This document shows, piece after piece, positions 1 through 8,438 of a stretch of 64,000 nt of DNA. The DNA is taken from assembly GCF_003646465.1 (NCBI RefSeq), contig NZ_QZEX01000003.1, positions 1 through 64,000 of the forward strand. Direction: 5' to 3'. This stretch comes from Chachezhania antarctica (lineage in GTDB: Bacteria; Pseudomonadota; Alphaproteobacteria; Rhodobacterales; Rhodobacteraceae). Position 1 is the first letter of the stretch, and each line of letters opens with the position of its first letter. A model generated the notes under the pieces. That model worked only from the letters and a program-made list of their open reading frames with translations. It made no database searches and was not told the origin of the DNA. A program made the position numbers and the translations under genes.

Positions 1-44
1 GCGCAGGACCGCAGCGACACATCCAAGCCAACATAATGTTCCAT
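1..44 (-). CDS. IS110-family transposase, N-terminal fragment (cut by window edge)
   Basis: The minus strand from an ATG at 42-44 reads MEHYVGLDVSLRSC and runs off the window. The Y-V-G-L-D-V-S start is typical of IS110-family DEDD transposases, in which this Asp is the first catalytic acid of the RuvC-like domain. An AAGGGAGA ribosome-binding site lies 5-6 bases upstream. Only about 14 codons are visible, so the family call rests on this N-terminal signature and on the gene starting here. The rest of the element lies outside the window. Confidence 0.75.
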   Translation of the reverse strand, partial: MEHYVGLDVSLRSC

Positions 45-218
45 TCGAAGTCTCCCTTGCTCACAGATTTCCTGTGATCCTATCGGGAGCTCGACCTCAG
101 TGCAGGGTCAGCCCAATTACGCATGCTTTGGGTTGTATTCGCCCTGCTTTCTTTCTGGCCTTCGGCTTGGGTCCTTCGGGGACATGGGCGTTGGTGCACA
201 ACTTTGGTTTTGGCGGCT
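45..218 (-). mobile_element. Upstream flank of the IS110 transposase; possible left end with guide-RNA region
   Basis: About 174 bases separate the transposase start from the end of the aldehyde dehydrogenase gene, and no ORF here is convincing. In IS110-group elements the non-coding end upstream of the transposase encodes a structured bridge RNA of roughly this size. Visible structure includes a perfect hairpin TCACAG-N5-CTGTGA at 61-77 and a CCTTCGG direct repeat at 159-165 and 173-179. IS110 elements usually lack terminal inverted repeats, so I cannot place the outer boundary. The guide RNA is an inference from the family. Confidence 0.35.
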
Positions 219-1682
219 TCAGTCGTGACGCATGACCAGCGTCCGCAGGGCCGAAAATTCGAGCAGCGCGTCCCAGCCCTTCTCCCGGCCGAAGCCGGAT
301 TTCTTCATGCCGCCGAAGGGCAGTTCGATCCCGCCACCGGCACCGTAGCAATTGACGAACACCTGCCCCACGCGCATCTGCCGTCCGATCCGAAGCGCCC
401 GCGCGCCGTTCCGCGTCCAGATGCCGGCGGTCAGGCCGTATTGCACGGATTCCGCTATGGCCACGGCTTCGGCTTCCGTGTCGAAGGGGATGACGGCCAG
501 CACCGGGCCGAAGACTTCCTCGCAGGCCAGCCGGTGATCGGCAGGGACGGGTCCGTACATCCTGGGCTGGACGAAGTACCCATCCTCCGACAGTTCGGGT
601 GACATCTGCCCCGCGGCCATGATCGGAAGCCCGTCCTCTTCGGCCAGTTTCTGATAGCCTTCGACGCGCGCCTTCTGCCTGGCATTCACCACGGGGCCCA
701 GTTCGCCCTCCATCCACGGCATGACGACCCGGACCTTGGAAAACGCCTCGGCGATCAGGGGCAGCAGCGTGTCCATCGCGCTGCGTTCGATCAGAAGGCG
801 GGAGCCCGCGGAACAGGTCTGCCCGGCGTGTTGCGTGATCGCGCCCACGACAGTCGGGACGGTCAGGGCAGGGTCGGCATCGGCGAACACGATCTGGGCC
901 GACTTGCCGCCAAGCTCCATCGTGCAGCCGATATGGTTGCGCGCCGCGGCCTGCTGCACCAGCCCACCCGTTTCGGTCGAGCCGATGAAGGAGATGAAAT
1001 TCACCCCCGGATGGTTCGACAGCGCCGCGCCGGCCTCGGCCCCCAGTCCGGTCACCATGTTGATGGCACCGGGGGGAAAGCCCGCCTCCAGCAGGATATC
1101 GGCCAGTACCAGCGGGACGGAACAGGCATCTTCGGCCGGTTTCATGATCACGGCGTTCCCCATGGCCAGCGCGGGGCCGACGGACCGGGGGAACATCTGC
1201 GCGGGGTAATTCCACGGGATGATATGGGCGGTCACGCCAAGGGGGATGTGTTCGGTGGTGGCGTAGTGGCCGTTCAGGTAGGGGATCTGGTGGCCATGCA
1301 CCTTGTCCGCCGCACCGCCGTAATATTCGTAGTACCGCGCGCAGGCGACCATGTCGGCGCGGGCCTGCGCGATGGGTTTACCGGTATCGCGGGATTCGAG
1401 CTGGGCCAGTTCCTCGGCCCGGGCGGCGACCATGAGGCCGGCTTTCGACAGAAGCCGCCCGCGTTCGGCCGGGGCCGTGCGGCCCCAGTCCCCGTCAAGC
1501 GCCGCTTGTGCCGAGGCGACGGCACGGTCCACTTCGGCCTGCCCGCAGGCGGCGATGCGCCCATAGGGCTGCGCTTCGGCGGGGGCGACGATGTCGAGCC
1601 AGCCCCGGGGCTGGTGCCAGGCGCCATCGGCCAGGAAGCCGGTGATGTGGTCGGGCAGTACTGCGGTGGGCAGGTCTTTCAT
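219..1682 (-). CDS. NAD(P)+-dependent aldehyde dehydrogenase
   Basis: 487-residue member of the aldehyde dehydrogenase superfamily, which oxidises an aldehyde to the carboxylic acid in the cytoplasm. Visible motifs: the FIGSTETGG nucleotide-binding loop, MELGGKS with the general-base Glu at about residue 256, and GQTCS with the nucleophilic Cys at about residue 290. Length is normal for the family. The start at 1682 (MKDLPTAV) is chosen over an upstream ATG at 1721 because a GGAAGG site sits 7 bases before it. It is the last gene of a five-gene minus-strand operon with a dimethylformamidase-like enzyme, so it may oxidise an aldehyde made downstream of amide hydrolysis. The substrate cannot be read from the sequence; betaine-aldehyde-dehydrogenase-like enzymes look similar. 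Confidence 0.9.
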   Translation of the reverse strand: MKDLPTAVLPDHITGFLADGAWHQPRGWLDIVAPAEAQPYGRIAACGQAEVDRAVASAQAALDGDWGRTAPAERGRLLSKAGLMVAARAEELAQLESRDTGKPIAQARADMVACARYYEYYGGAADKVHGHQIPYLNGHYATTEHIPLGVTAHIIPWNYPAQMFPRSVGPALAMGNAVIMKPAEDACSVPLVLADILLEAGFPPGAINMVTGLGAEAGAALSNHPGVNFISFIGSTETGGLVQQAAARNHIGCTMELGGKSAQIVFADADPALTVPTVVGAITQHAGQTCSAGSRLLIERSAMDTLLPLIAEAFSKVRVVMPWMEGELGPVVNARQKARVEGYQKLAEEDGLPIMAAGQMSPELSEDGYFVQPRMYGPVPADHRLACEEVFGPVLAVIPFDTEAEAVAIAESVQYGLTAGIWTRNGARALRIGRQMRVGQVFVNCYGAGGGIELPFGGMKKSGFGREKGWDALLEFSALRTLVMRHD

Positions 1683-1757
1683 GATGGCACCTTCCGTCCG
1701 TCGAAAATCAGGCAGACACATGCGGCGATTTGAGGCGGGTGGGCTGACGACATCATC

Positions 1758-2126
1758 CTAGACCGGCGACACGTGATAGGTCTTGGCGATGATCTTCCAG
1801 CCCTCGGCCATCTTCAGCAGGCACAGGGTGTCGGTGAAGCCGTTGGGCGGGAAGGAACACAGGACCCGCGCAACGGCGGTCGTGCCGGTGACGTCGATCC
1901 AGACCACTTGGTTGGTCGACGGATTGCCACTGTCTTTCGACGAAGTGCGCCCCCGCACGACGTCTAGCCATGTGTCGCGGGGCAGGACCGTGGCCGCGCC
2001 TTCGTCGTTGACCGCATACAGGTTCGCGTCCGGCAGGAAGATACCTGCAAGACGGTCGGCATCGCCTTCGTAGAGGCCGTCCAGGTAGTCCCACAAGACA
2101 GTCTCGATGGCAGCGAATTCGGACAT
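1758..2126 (-). CDS. SnoaL-like / NTF2-fold small protein
   Basis: 122 residues with the look of the SnoaL-like (NTF2-fold) family: N-terminal helix with the pattern LWDYLDGLYEGDADRLAGIF, a central LPRDTWLDVVRG segment, then beta strands ending WKIIAKTYHVSPV. These small alpha+beta barrels act as isomerases, hydrolases or ligand-binding accessory proteins; function here is unknown. The start at 2126 follows GGGAGGG at suitable spacing. The preceding gene stops only 2 bases upstream (2129), so the two are probably co-translated. It sits between the amidase-like subunits and the aldehyde dehydrogenase, which suggests a role on the same substrate. Confidence 0.75.
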   Translation of the reverse strand: MSEFAAIETVLWDYLDGLYEGDADRLAGIFLPDANLYAVNDEGAATVLPRDTWLDVVRGRTSSKDSGNPSTNQVVWIDVTGTTAVARVLCSFPPNGFTDTLCLLKMAEGWKIIAKTYHVSPV

Positions 2127-2128
2127 GT

Positions 2129-4372
2129 TCAGCCCTCCCCGGGCGTTGGAAACGGTTCGGGATCCAGGAAGCGCTTCAGCACGTTCCCGGTGATCCGCGA
2201 GACATTGTTTTCGTAATCGGCGTGGCTCAGGCTCCCGGCCCATGCGATGGAGCCGGTGTTGAACACGGCCCCGCCGCCGCGGGTTTCGAAGAAGACCATG
2301 TCGGCGGCGATGCGCGCCTCGACCGGGGCGGTGACGGTGGGGACGGTGATCGACATCTCCTCGTTTACCAGCCGGTAGGCTTCGGTGTGCCCTTCGGAGG
2401 ATGCCAGCACCAGCGCATGGGGCGGGGTGCCGAGCGCGGTGTCGGCATGGTCGATCTCGATCCCCGCGGCCCCGCCGCCCTGCAGGCCGAAATCGCCGAT
2501 CCAGTCTTCCGGCACACCATCGAAGATGAAGCCCGCGCGCGGATCATGGCTGGCCCCGGACCGGCGGTAGGGCGCCGACAGGTCGAAGCCTTCCGAGATG
2601 AAGCCCACGCCGCCCATCATCTGCGGCGGCTTGCCCTGCGCGCGCCACAGCCCGCCGCGCTTGCCGTCGAAGGAGTGGTATTCCTCGCCGGGCTGCGTCT
2701 CCCACGTGCGGATCGCGGGGCCGGCGCGGCGCACCTCGATCACGCCGGGCAGGCTGTCGTGATGGGCGATGCGCCAGTAGAAGCTGTTACCCCCCATGAC
2801 GATCATCCGCCCGCCGCCATCGGTATAGGACATCGTCGCGTCCCACATCTCCTTCGAGAAGTACTCGGGATGCGTGCCTGTCATCACTGCCTGGTACTGC
2901 GACAGCAGCGGATAGCCTTCGCGGTGCAGGTCTTCGTCGGAGATGACGTCGTAGTCCTGCCCGGTGGCGTCCAGCCAGTCGATGATATGGGTATCGGCGT
3001 TGTACTCCCGCAGGTTGGATCCGCGTGTCCCGAAGGACGAGATGTAGCCGGGCCGGAAGTTCAGGATCGGCCTGAGGCGCGAGGAATAGCAGACGCCGCT
3101 TTCGTCGGAATGGATGTCATAAAGCGACGGGCCCCATTCGGGATGTTCGTCGATCAGCCGGTTTGCCTCGTGCAGGATGATCAGCCTGCTCGACAGAAGC
3201 TCCGCGATGGGAAAGGGCACGGGGTTGAGGTTGGCATAGGCAAGGTAGGTCGCCGTCGACGCAAGGAACGCCAGCGGCGCGCGCGTGTCGCCCGGTTTGG
3301 GGCGGACGAAGATCGGCAGCCGTTCGGATGTGCCGCCCGCCGTCAGCCGGATCGCGTAGACGCCGGAGGGCAGGTCATCGGGCAGGACGGCGTCGATATC
3401 CGCGTCCCAGCCCGCGTCGTAGATGTCATCGTCGTGGAAATGGATCGCGCCGTATTGGTCGGGGGCGGCGTTCCAGTTCACCTCCTCGCCGGTCCAGTTG
3501 GCGCCGGTCATCGCCCGGGCGGGGAGGTTGACCGCCGTGCCATGCAGCAGGTTGCGGGAGAGATCGACGATCGCCGTGCCGCGCATGTCTTGCGAGAAGT
3601 CCCAGAACCCCAGCACCGTGTCGGCCAGATCGGGCGGGATCGTCATCTGGCGGAGCGTTTCGATGTCCAGCCGCGTCAGGGCTCTGTCGCACAGGCGGGG
3701 CTTTTCGATCTTGCCGTTGAAGTGCTGGTGTGTGCGCAGCTTTTCATCCGCGCCCGAAAGCTGTTCGGCGGCGATCACGAAAGGCGCCTCGTCATCGCAG
3801 GACCACGCTTCGGGGAGCGGGATCGTTTGCAAGGTCGCCCGCTCCCCCGCGCCGCTGCGGCGGTAGGGTTCCTGGATCAGCGACAGGCCGTCCGGTCCGG
3901 CGACCAGCGCCACGAGATGCCATTGTCTCTGGACCAGCGGGATCGGGGCCGTGACGCTGGCCACAACGCCATCCGCGCCCAGCAACTCGCCCGACAGGAC
4001 GCCGCCCCGGATCGCCAGCCGGAAGCCGCCCAAAGGGCCTGTCCGCGACAGGATCACCTGATCGGCGCCGCCGGGCGTGGTGGGCCAGATATGGGCCATC
4101 GCGGTGAAGACGGTGAGCGGCCGGCCAGCCATCGGGATCCGGATGCAGGAGCCCGCATTGGCCACCTGTTCGTGCGCGGGATACGTCCCGTCGAAAGCCG
4201 ACGGGACATGGGTTTCAAGGAAACCCGGGCCGTCGGGGTTCAGATCGCCGCAACGGGTGCGGACCAGCGCGGCCTTGAAACTGTCGGCCGCGGTGCACGA
4301 GACCATGATCTTCAGCCGGTCGCCCCGTGTCAGGCTGATTTCGTCGGTGTAGCCGGCGATAAAGGGCAGCAT
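2129..4372 (-). CDS. dmfA2: N,N-dimethylformamidase-like large (beta) subunit
   Basis: 747 residues, close to the roughly 760 of characterised N,N-dimethylformamidase large subunits, which hydrolyse N-substituted amides with a mononuclear iron held by two Tyr and one Glu. An N-terminal lectin/LamG-like region (to about residue 280) precedes the catalytic part. By spacing, candidate ligands are the Tyr of YLAYAN (about 379), the Tyr of SLYDIHSD (about 418) and the Glu of GTHPEYF (about 503), with RMIVMGGNSFYW further on. The start at 4372 shares one base with the stop of the small-subunit gene (TGATG), a translational-coupling arrangement expected for an alpha2beta2 enzyme. The family is clear, but many relatives are not true dimethylformamidases, so the substrate is uncertain. 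Confidence 0.85.
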   Translation of the reverse strand: MLPFIAGYTDEISLTRGDRLKIMVSCTAADSFKAALVRTRCGDLNPDGPGFLETHVPSAFDGTYPAHEQVANAGSCIRIPMAGRPLTVFTAMAHIWPTTPGGADQVILSRTGPLGGFRLAIRGGVLSGELLGADGVVASVTAPIPLVQRQWHLVALVAGPDGLSLIQEPYRRSGAGERATLQTIPLPEAWSCDDEAPFVIAAEQLSGADEKLRTHQHFNGKIEKPRLCDRALTRLDIETLRQMTIPPDLADTVLGFWDFSQDMRGTAIVDLSRNLLHGTAVNLPARAMTGANWTGEEVNWNAAPDQYGAIHFHDDDIYDAGWDADIDAVLPDDLPSGVYAIRLTAGGTSERLPIFVRPKPGDTRAPLAFLASTATYLAYANLNPVPFPIAELLSSRLIILHEANRLIDEHPEWGPSLYDIHSDESGVCYSSRLRPILNFRPGYISSFGTRGSNLREYNADTHIIDWLDATGQDYDVISDEDLHREGYPLLSQYQAVMTGTHPEYFSKEMWDATMSYTDGGGRMIVMGGNSFYWRIAHHDSLPGVIEVRRAGPAIRTWETQPGEEYHSFDGKRGGLWRAQGKPPQMMGGVGFISEGFDLSAPYRRSGASHDPRAGFIFDGVPEDWIGDFGLQGGGAAGIEIDHADTALGTPPHALVLASSEGHTEAYRLVNEEMSITVPTVTAPVEARIAADMVFFETRGGGAVFNTGSIAWAGSLSHADYENNVSRITGNVLKRFLDPEPFPTPGEG

Positions 4373-4731
4373 CACAGATCCTCCGCCGGGTCGCGGCCTG
4401 TCAGGGCCTTCCAGCGCAGGCGGAAGACATGGGTCTCGGCCAGTTCCAGGTCCTCGAACACGGTGTCTTCGTCCACGACAACCGGATCGCCGCGCCTGCC
4501 GGTCAGGGTGCCAAGCGCCCACCGCCGGTGCGGCTCCAGCGCGACCAGCACGTATTTCCCGGCGCAGGGGGCCTTGCGGAAATGCTGAAGGATGAATTGC
4601 AGGTCCGGCGAATGGGCGCCCGTCGGGTTGGCCGCGTATTCGCGGTAAAGCTCCGGCCCGCGGGCGATGATCGCGTCCCACACCGCGCGGGTGGGAAGGC
4701 GTTCATCGGCCAGTTCATGGAAATCGGTCAT
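4372..4731 (-). CDS. dmfA1: N,N-dimethylformamidase-like small (alpha) subunit
   Basis: 119 residues; the small helical partner of the dimethylformamidase large subunit (characterised small subunits are about 130 residues). The body carries the pattern Y-R-E-Y-A-A-N-P-T-G-A-H-S-P-D-L and a C-terminal VFRLRWKALTGRDP. It alternates exactly as in known dmfA1-dmfA2 pairs: its start overlaps the stop of the CoA-transferase gene by 4 bases (ATGA) and its stop overlaps the large-subunit start by one base. Both subunits therefore look complete, which argues for a functional heteromer rather than a stray paralogue. Confidence 0.8.
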   Translation of the reverse strand: MTDFHELADERLPTRAVWDAIIARGPELYREYAANPTGAHSPDLQFILQHFRKAPCAGKYVLVALEPHRRWALGTLTGRRGDPVVVDEDTVFEDLELAETHVFRLRWKALTGRDPAEDL

Positions 4732-5933
4732 ATCACGCCTTCCGTTCTCAGGTCTTCCAGCCGCTTGGCGTCGAACCCCAGAAGCGTGCCGAGAATCTCG
4801 GCCGTGGCGGTGCCCAGATCCGGGCCCAGCGTTTCGATCGCTCCCGGCGTTTCGCTGAGCCGCGGGATCACCCCCGGCACCAGCACGTCGCCTGCGCGAT
4901 CATGGCGAAGCGACACGAGATTGTCCCGCGCCGCGATGTGCGGATCGTTCACGATGTTCTCGACCGTGTTGATGGCGGCGCAGGGCACGTCCTGCTGATC
5001 GCAGAAGGTGACAAGCGCATCGGTCGTCATCGTTGCGGTCCAGTCCTGCACCAGACCGTCGATGAAGGCCGCATCCTTCAGCCGGGCGGCGGTGGTGCCG
5101 TAGCATTCGGGCGTGGCCAGGTCCTGGCGGTCCATGGCGCGGGCCAGCCGCGCGAACATGCGGTCATTGGTGCAGGCGATGGCAACCCAGCCGTCAGCGG
5201 TCGCGAAATGACCATGCGGGCAGGCATTCGACGTGCCACGCCCCTGCCGCCCGCGCACCGTGCCGGTGGCGGCAAAGGTCGGGATCATGTCGTCGAGGAT
5301 CCGCAGGATCGGCTCGTAAAGCGCCAGGTCGATATACTGCCCGGTCCCGTTCCTGTCGCGTGCACGCAGCGCTAGCAGCACCCCCAGCGCGCCGTAGATG
5401 CCCGACACGTAATCGGCCAGCGAGGTCGATCCGGGCGTCAGCGGCGGGCCATCGGGTTCGCCCGTCAGATGGGTCAGCCCCCCGAACGCATGGGCGATCC
5501 GGGCGAAACCGGGGCGGGAGGCCAGGGGGCCGGTCTGCCCGAAGCCCGAGATCCGCAGCATCACCAGCGCCGGGTTGACCTTGCGCAGGTCCTCCCAGCC
5601 CAGTGACCACGCCTCCAGCCGGCCGGGGCGGAAGTTTTCGCACACGACATCCGACTGGGAGACCAGCTGGCGCAGGATGTCGGCGCCCTCCGCTTTCCGC
5701 AGGTCGAGCGTAAGGGATTTCTTGTTCCGGGCCTCGGACAGCCAGCAATAGGTCTCGTCGATGCCGTTGGCCCTGGTGCCGAAGCGGCGCAGCGGATCGC
5801 CCGTACCGGGCTGTTCGACCTTGATCACCTCGGCCCCGAACTCGCCCAGGATCGCGGCCGACAGCGGCGCCGCGACGAAGGTGGCGAGGTCGAGGACCCG
5901 AATGCCGGCAAGGGGTTTTTCGGCGCTGGTCAT
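4728..5933 (-). CDS. Family III (CaiB/BaiF) CoA-transferase
   Basis: 401 residues, full length for the CaiB/BaiF family, which moves CoA between carboxylic acids in the cytoplasm. The N terminus GIRVLDLATFVAAPLSAAILGEFGAEVIKVE is characteristic (quoted as a pattern: I-R-V-L-D then G-A-E-V-I-K-V-E). The catalytic Asp is probably Asp174 in S-L-A-D-Y-V-S-G. It is the first gene of the minus-strand operon, facing the LysR gene, and overlaps the next gene by 4 bases. Its presence suggests that a carboxylic acid is activated to a CoA thioester in the same pathway as the amide hydrolase, which is unusual beside dimethylformamidase genes. The acid is unknown. Confidence 0.88.
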   Translation of the reverse strand: MTSAEKPLAGIRVLDLATFVAAPLSAAILGEFGAEVIKVEQPGTGDPLRRFGTRANGIDETYCWLSEARNKKSLTLDLRKAEGADILRQLVSQSDVVCENFRPGRLEAWSLGWEDLRKVNPALVMLRISGFGQTGPLASRPGFARIAHAFGGLTHLTGEPDGPPLTPGSTSLADYVSGIYGALGVLLALRARDRNGTGQYIDLALYEPILRILDDMIPTFAATGTVRGRQGRGTSNACPHGHFATADGWVAIACTNDRMFARLARAMDRQDLATPECYGTTAARLKDAAFIDGLVQDWTATMTTDALVTFCDQQDVPCAAINTVENIVNDPHIAARDNLVSLRHDRAGDVLVPGVIPRLSETPGAIETLGPDLGTATAEILGTLLGFDAKRLEDLRTEGVI

Positions 5934-6097
5934 GACGTCCTCGCGGGCAGGGGTGGTGGTCCTACAGCAATGACAGGCGCCGCGGGGCGCAAAAAGAACA
6001 TCCTTCCTCTAGTGGTAGATAAGAAAGTTATGGACGCGGTGGTCCGGTCTTGCGAAGCTTCCCCCGCTCCCACAATTCGGCCGGTTGCCCAGTCCTG
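5934..6097. promoter_or_regulatory. Divergent promoter region with LysR-type dyad
   Basis: 164 bases between the CoA-transferase operon (minus) and the LysR gene (plus). A dyad ATAA-GAAAG-TTAT lies at 6019-6031 within an A/T-rich stretch of an otherwise GC-rich region. LysR regulators usually sit divergent to their targets and bind such dyads, although here the spacing is two bases shorter than the classical T-N11-A box. Regulation of the amidase operon by this LysR protein is an inference from position. Confidence 0.4.
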
Positions 6098-7024
6098 ATG
6101 GATGTACGTCAGCTTCGATACTTCGTGACCATCGCCCGCTGCGGGAGCTTTTCGCGCGCGGCGGTCGAATTGAACGTGGCACAGCCGGCGCTGAGCCACC
6201 ATGTCGCGAACCTTGAGGCCGAGCTTGGCGTGAAGCTGTTCGACCGCTCCACCCGCGGTGTGGTGCCGACGGAATGCGGCCATACGCTCGTCACCCACGC
6301 GAACGGCATCCTCCGCCAGATGGCGCAGGCGGTGCGCGACGTGCAGCAGACCTCGTCCGATCCGTCGGGGACGGTGCAGATCGGGCTGCCGACATCGGTG
6401 TCGATGGAACTGACGGTGCCGCTTCTCAGCGCCGTGGGCGAACGCTACCCGGCGATCACGCTGAAGGTGAACGAGAACTATTCCGGCTACCTGGCCGAAT
6501 GGGTGCAGGCCGGGGAGCTGGATCTGGCGGTGCTGTTCGACGTGGCCGAAACCGGGCCCTACAACCTGACTCACCTGATGACCGAAACCCTGTTCCTTGT
6601 CACCGCGCCCGGCGGCATCGCGGACGGTCAGGACAGCGTCGATCTGGCCCGTCTCGACGGTCTGCCCCTTGTGGTCACCAGCCAGAGCCACGGCCTGCGT
6701 CAGGTGCTTGAGCGCCACAGCGAACAGAAGACGCTGACGCTCTCGATCAAGCACGAACTGGATTCGCTCGACGCGATCAAGAAGCTGGTCGCGGCCGGGC
6801 ACGGGCACACGGTGCTGCCGTGGTGCGCGGTGCAAAGCGAATGCCGCCGCGGGGTGCTTTGCGCGGCCGAGATCCGCAACCCGCAGATCCTGCGCCATGT
6901 CGATCTGGCGGCGGGGCGGGACTGGCCGCAATCGCGCGCGGCGGAAGTCGTGGGCGAAGTGGTTGTCGGCCTCGTGCGGGACCTGGTCGAAAGCGACAGG
7001 ATGCGGGGCACGCTGACCCCATAA
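6098..7024 (+). CDS. LysR-family transcriptional regulator
   Basis: 308 residues. The N-terminal winged helix-turn-helix reads MDVRQLRYFVTIARCGSFS followed by R-A-A-x-E-L-N-V-A-Q-P-A-L-S-H-H-V, and the periplasmic-binding-like effector domain follows from about residue 90. An upstream ATG at 6050 would add 16 residues, but the start at 6098 gives the canonical LysR N terminus. It lies between the minus-strand dimethylformamidase-like operon and the plus-strand Liv-type transporter, so it probably controls one or both, with an effector related to the imported compound. Confidence 0.92.
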   Translation: MDVRQLRYFVTIARCGSFSRAAVELNVAQPALSHHVANLEAELGVKLFDRSTRGVVPTECGHTLVTHANGILRQMAQAVRDVQQTSSDPSGTVQIGLPTSVSMELTVPLLSAVGERYPAITLKVNENYSGYLAEWVQAGELDLAVLFDVAETGPYNLTHLMTETLFLVTAPGGIADGQDSVDLARLDGLPLVVTSQSHGLRQVLERHSEQKTLTLSIKHELDSLDAIKKLVAAGHGHTVLPWCAVQSECRRGVLCAAEIRNPQILRHVDLAAGRDWPQSRAAEVVGEVVVGLVRDLVESDRMRGTLTP

Positions 7025-7180
7025 CACTTTTGTATCGGCCCATCCGCAGAACCGCGATTGCGGGTCCGCGTTGCAGCCGCAATGCTGACGGGAAGTCGGA
7101 CAGGAACCGTCGCAGCCCGATGCCCTGCCGGCGCCGACCCCGCCAAGGGGGGACATGTCACGCAACAGGGAAACAGAGCA

Positions 7181-8425
7181 ATGTTCATCAACAAGGGATT
7201 GCGCAGATCCGTAACGGGGCTGGCCGCCGTGCTGGCCTTTGCCGTGCCGGTTGCCGCGCAGGACAAGACCGTCGTGCTTGGGGTGCTGGGCGCCTTTGCC
7301 GGCCCCTTCGCCGCCGATGCCGTCGAAGGCTACAACGGTGCCGCACTTGCAGCGAAGGAAATCAACGCGGCCGGCGGGATCGACGGCTTCATGTTCGAGG
7401 TCGAGAAGTTCGACACCAAGGAAATGACGCCCGATGCCGTCCTGTCCGCCGTCGAACGCCTGAAGGCCACCGACAATCTTGGCGCCATCGTGACGCCCTT
7501 CGGATCGTTGTCCGGGTTCGAGATGGACTACGTCGCCGAAATCGGCGTGCCATACATGGTCGCTGCGAATTCGAACCAGTATCGCTCGATCATCACGGAA
7601 GACCCTGAATTCTACAAGAACACCTGGTCGCTGGCACCGTCCTATGACGCCTACCAGACGGAACTGCCGAAAGTCGTGAACCAGATGATCGAATCCGGCT
7701 CCTTCGCGCCGGAGAACAAGACATATGCGATCATCGGGTCGGACAATCCCTATTCCATGCCGATCTACGAAGGCCTGAAGAAGGCGATGGATGCCGATGG
7801 CTGGGAAATGACCTTCGACGATGTCGTGCCCCCCGTCGAAATCAACGACTGGCGCGTGATGCTGTCGAAGATCCGCGAAAACCCGCCGGCGGTGATCATC
7901 AACACCGAAGCCTCTTCTTCCAACGCAGCGGCCTTCATGAACCAGTTCATGGAAGATCCGACCGACTCGCTCCTCTTCATCCAGTACGCGCCGTCGGTGC
8001 CGGAATTCGTCGACCTGACGAAGGAGAATTCGACCGGCGTCCTGTATAACATGCTGGGTGGCCCGATTTCCGCCAAGGTCAGCGACCGGACCAAGGAGAT
8101 CGGCGAGAAGTACGCGGCCGAATACGGCTACGACAGCTCGATCTACGGCTATATCTGCTACGAGATGGTCTACCTTTATGCCGATCTGCTGAAGGAAGTG
8201 GGCGATCCGTCGGATTACGATGCGATCAATGCCACGCTGGCCGAGACCGACAAGGAAATGGTTCATGGCCGGGTGAAGTTCGATCCCGAAACCCATCTGT
8301 CGATCCAGGGCGACGGCTATCTGCCGATCCAGTTCTACCAGATCTGGGAAGGCGACCGGGTCACCATCTACCCGCCCGTCTATGCCACCGGCGACAGCCG
8401 GACCCCGCCCTGGATGGCGAACTGA
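7181..8425 (+). CDS. Liv/Amt-type ABC transporter substrate-binding protein
   Basis: 414 residues. A Sec signal peptide (about residues 1-27, ending in V-P-V-A-A-Q) is followed by VVLGVLGAFAGPFAADAVEG and the two-lobed type I periplasmic-binding fold of the branched-chain amino acid/amide family. The start at 7181 gives the signal peptide directly; an upstream in-frame ATG would only add an implausible leader. It is first in a five-gene plus-strand operon with LivG, LivF, LivH and LivM homologues. Family members bind amino acids, urea or short-chain amides. The adjacent amidase-like operon makes an amide-type ligand attractive, but this is inference. Confidence 0.88.
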   Translation: MFINKGLRRSVTGLAAVLAFAVPVAAQDKTVVLGVLGAFAGPFAADAVEGYNGAALAAKEINAAGGIDGFMFEVEKFDTKEMTPDAVLSAVERLKATDNLGAIVTPFGSLSGFEMDYVAEIGVPYMVAANSNQYRSIITEDPEFYKNTWSLAPSYDAYQTELPKVVNQMIESGSFAPENKTYAIIGSDNPYSMPIYEGLKKAMDADGWEMTFDDVVPPVEINDWRVMLSKIRENPPAVIINTEASSSNAAAFMNQFMEDPTDSLLFIQYAPSVPEFVDLTKENSTGVLYNMLGGPISAKVSDRTKEIGEKYAAEYGYDSSIYGYICYEMVYLYADLLKEVGDPSDYDAINATLAETDKEMVHGRVKFDPETHLSIQGDGYLPIQFYQIWEGDRVTIYPPVYATGDSRTPPWMAN

Positions 8426-8438
8426 GCCGGCAGGGAAG

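Noticed and set aside
2222-4588. Long plus-strand frame (788 codons)
   Set aside because: Antisense shadow of the dimethylformamidase large-subunit gene; composition rich in Arg, Gly, Ala with no family motif.
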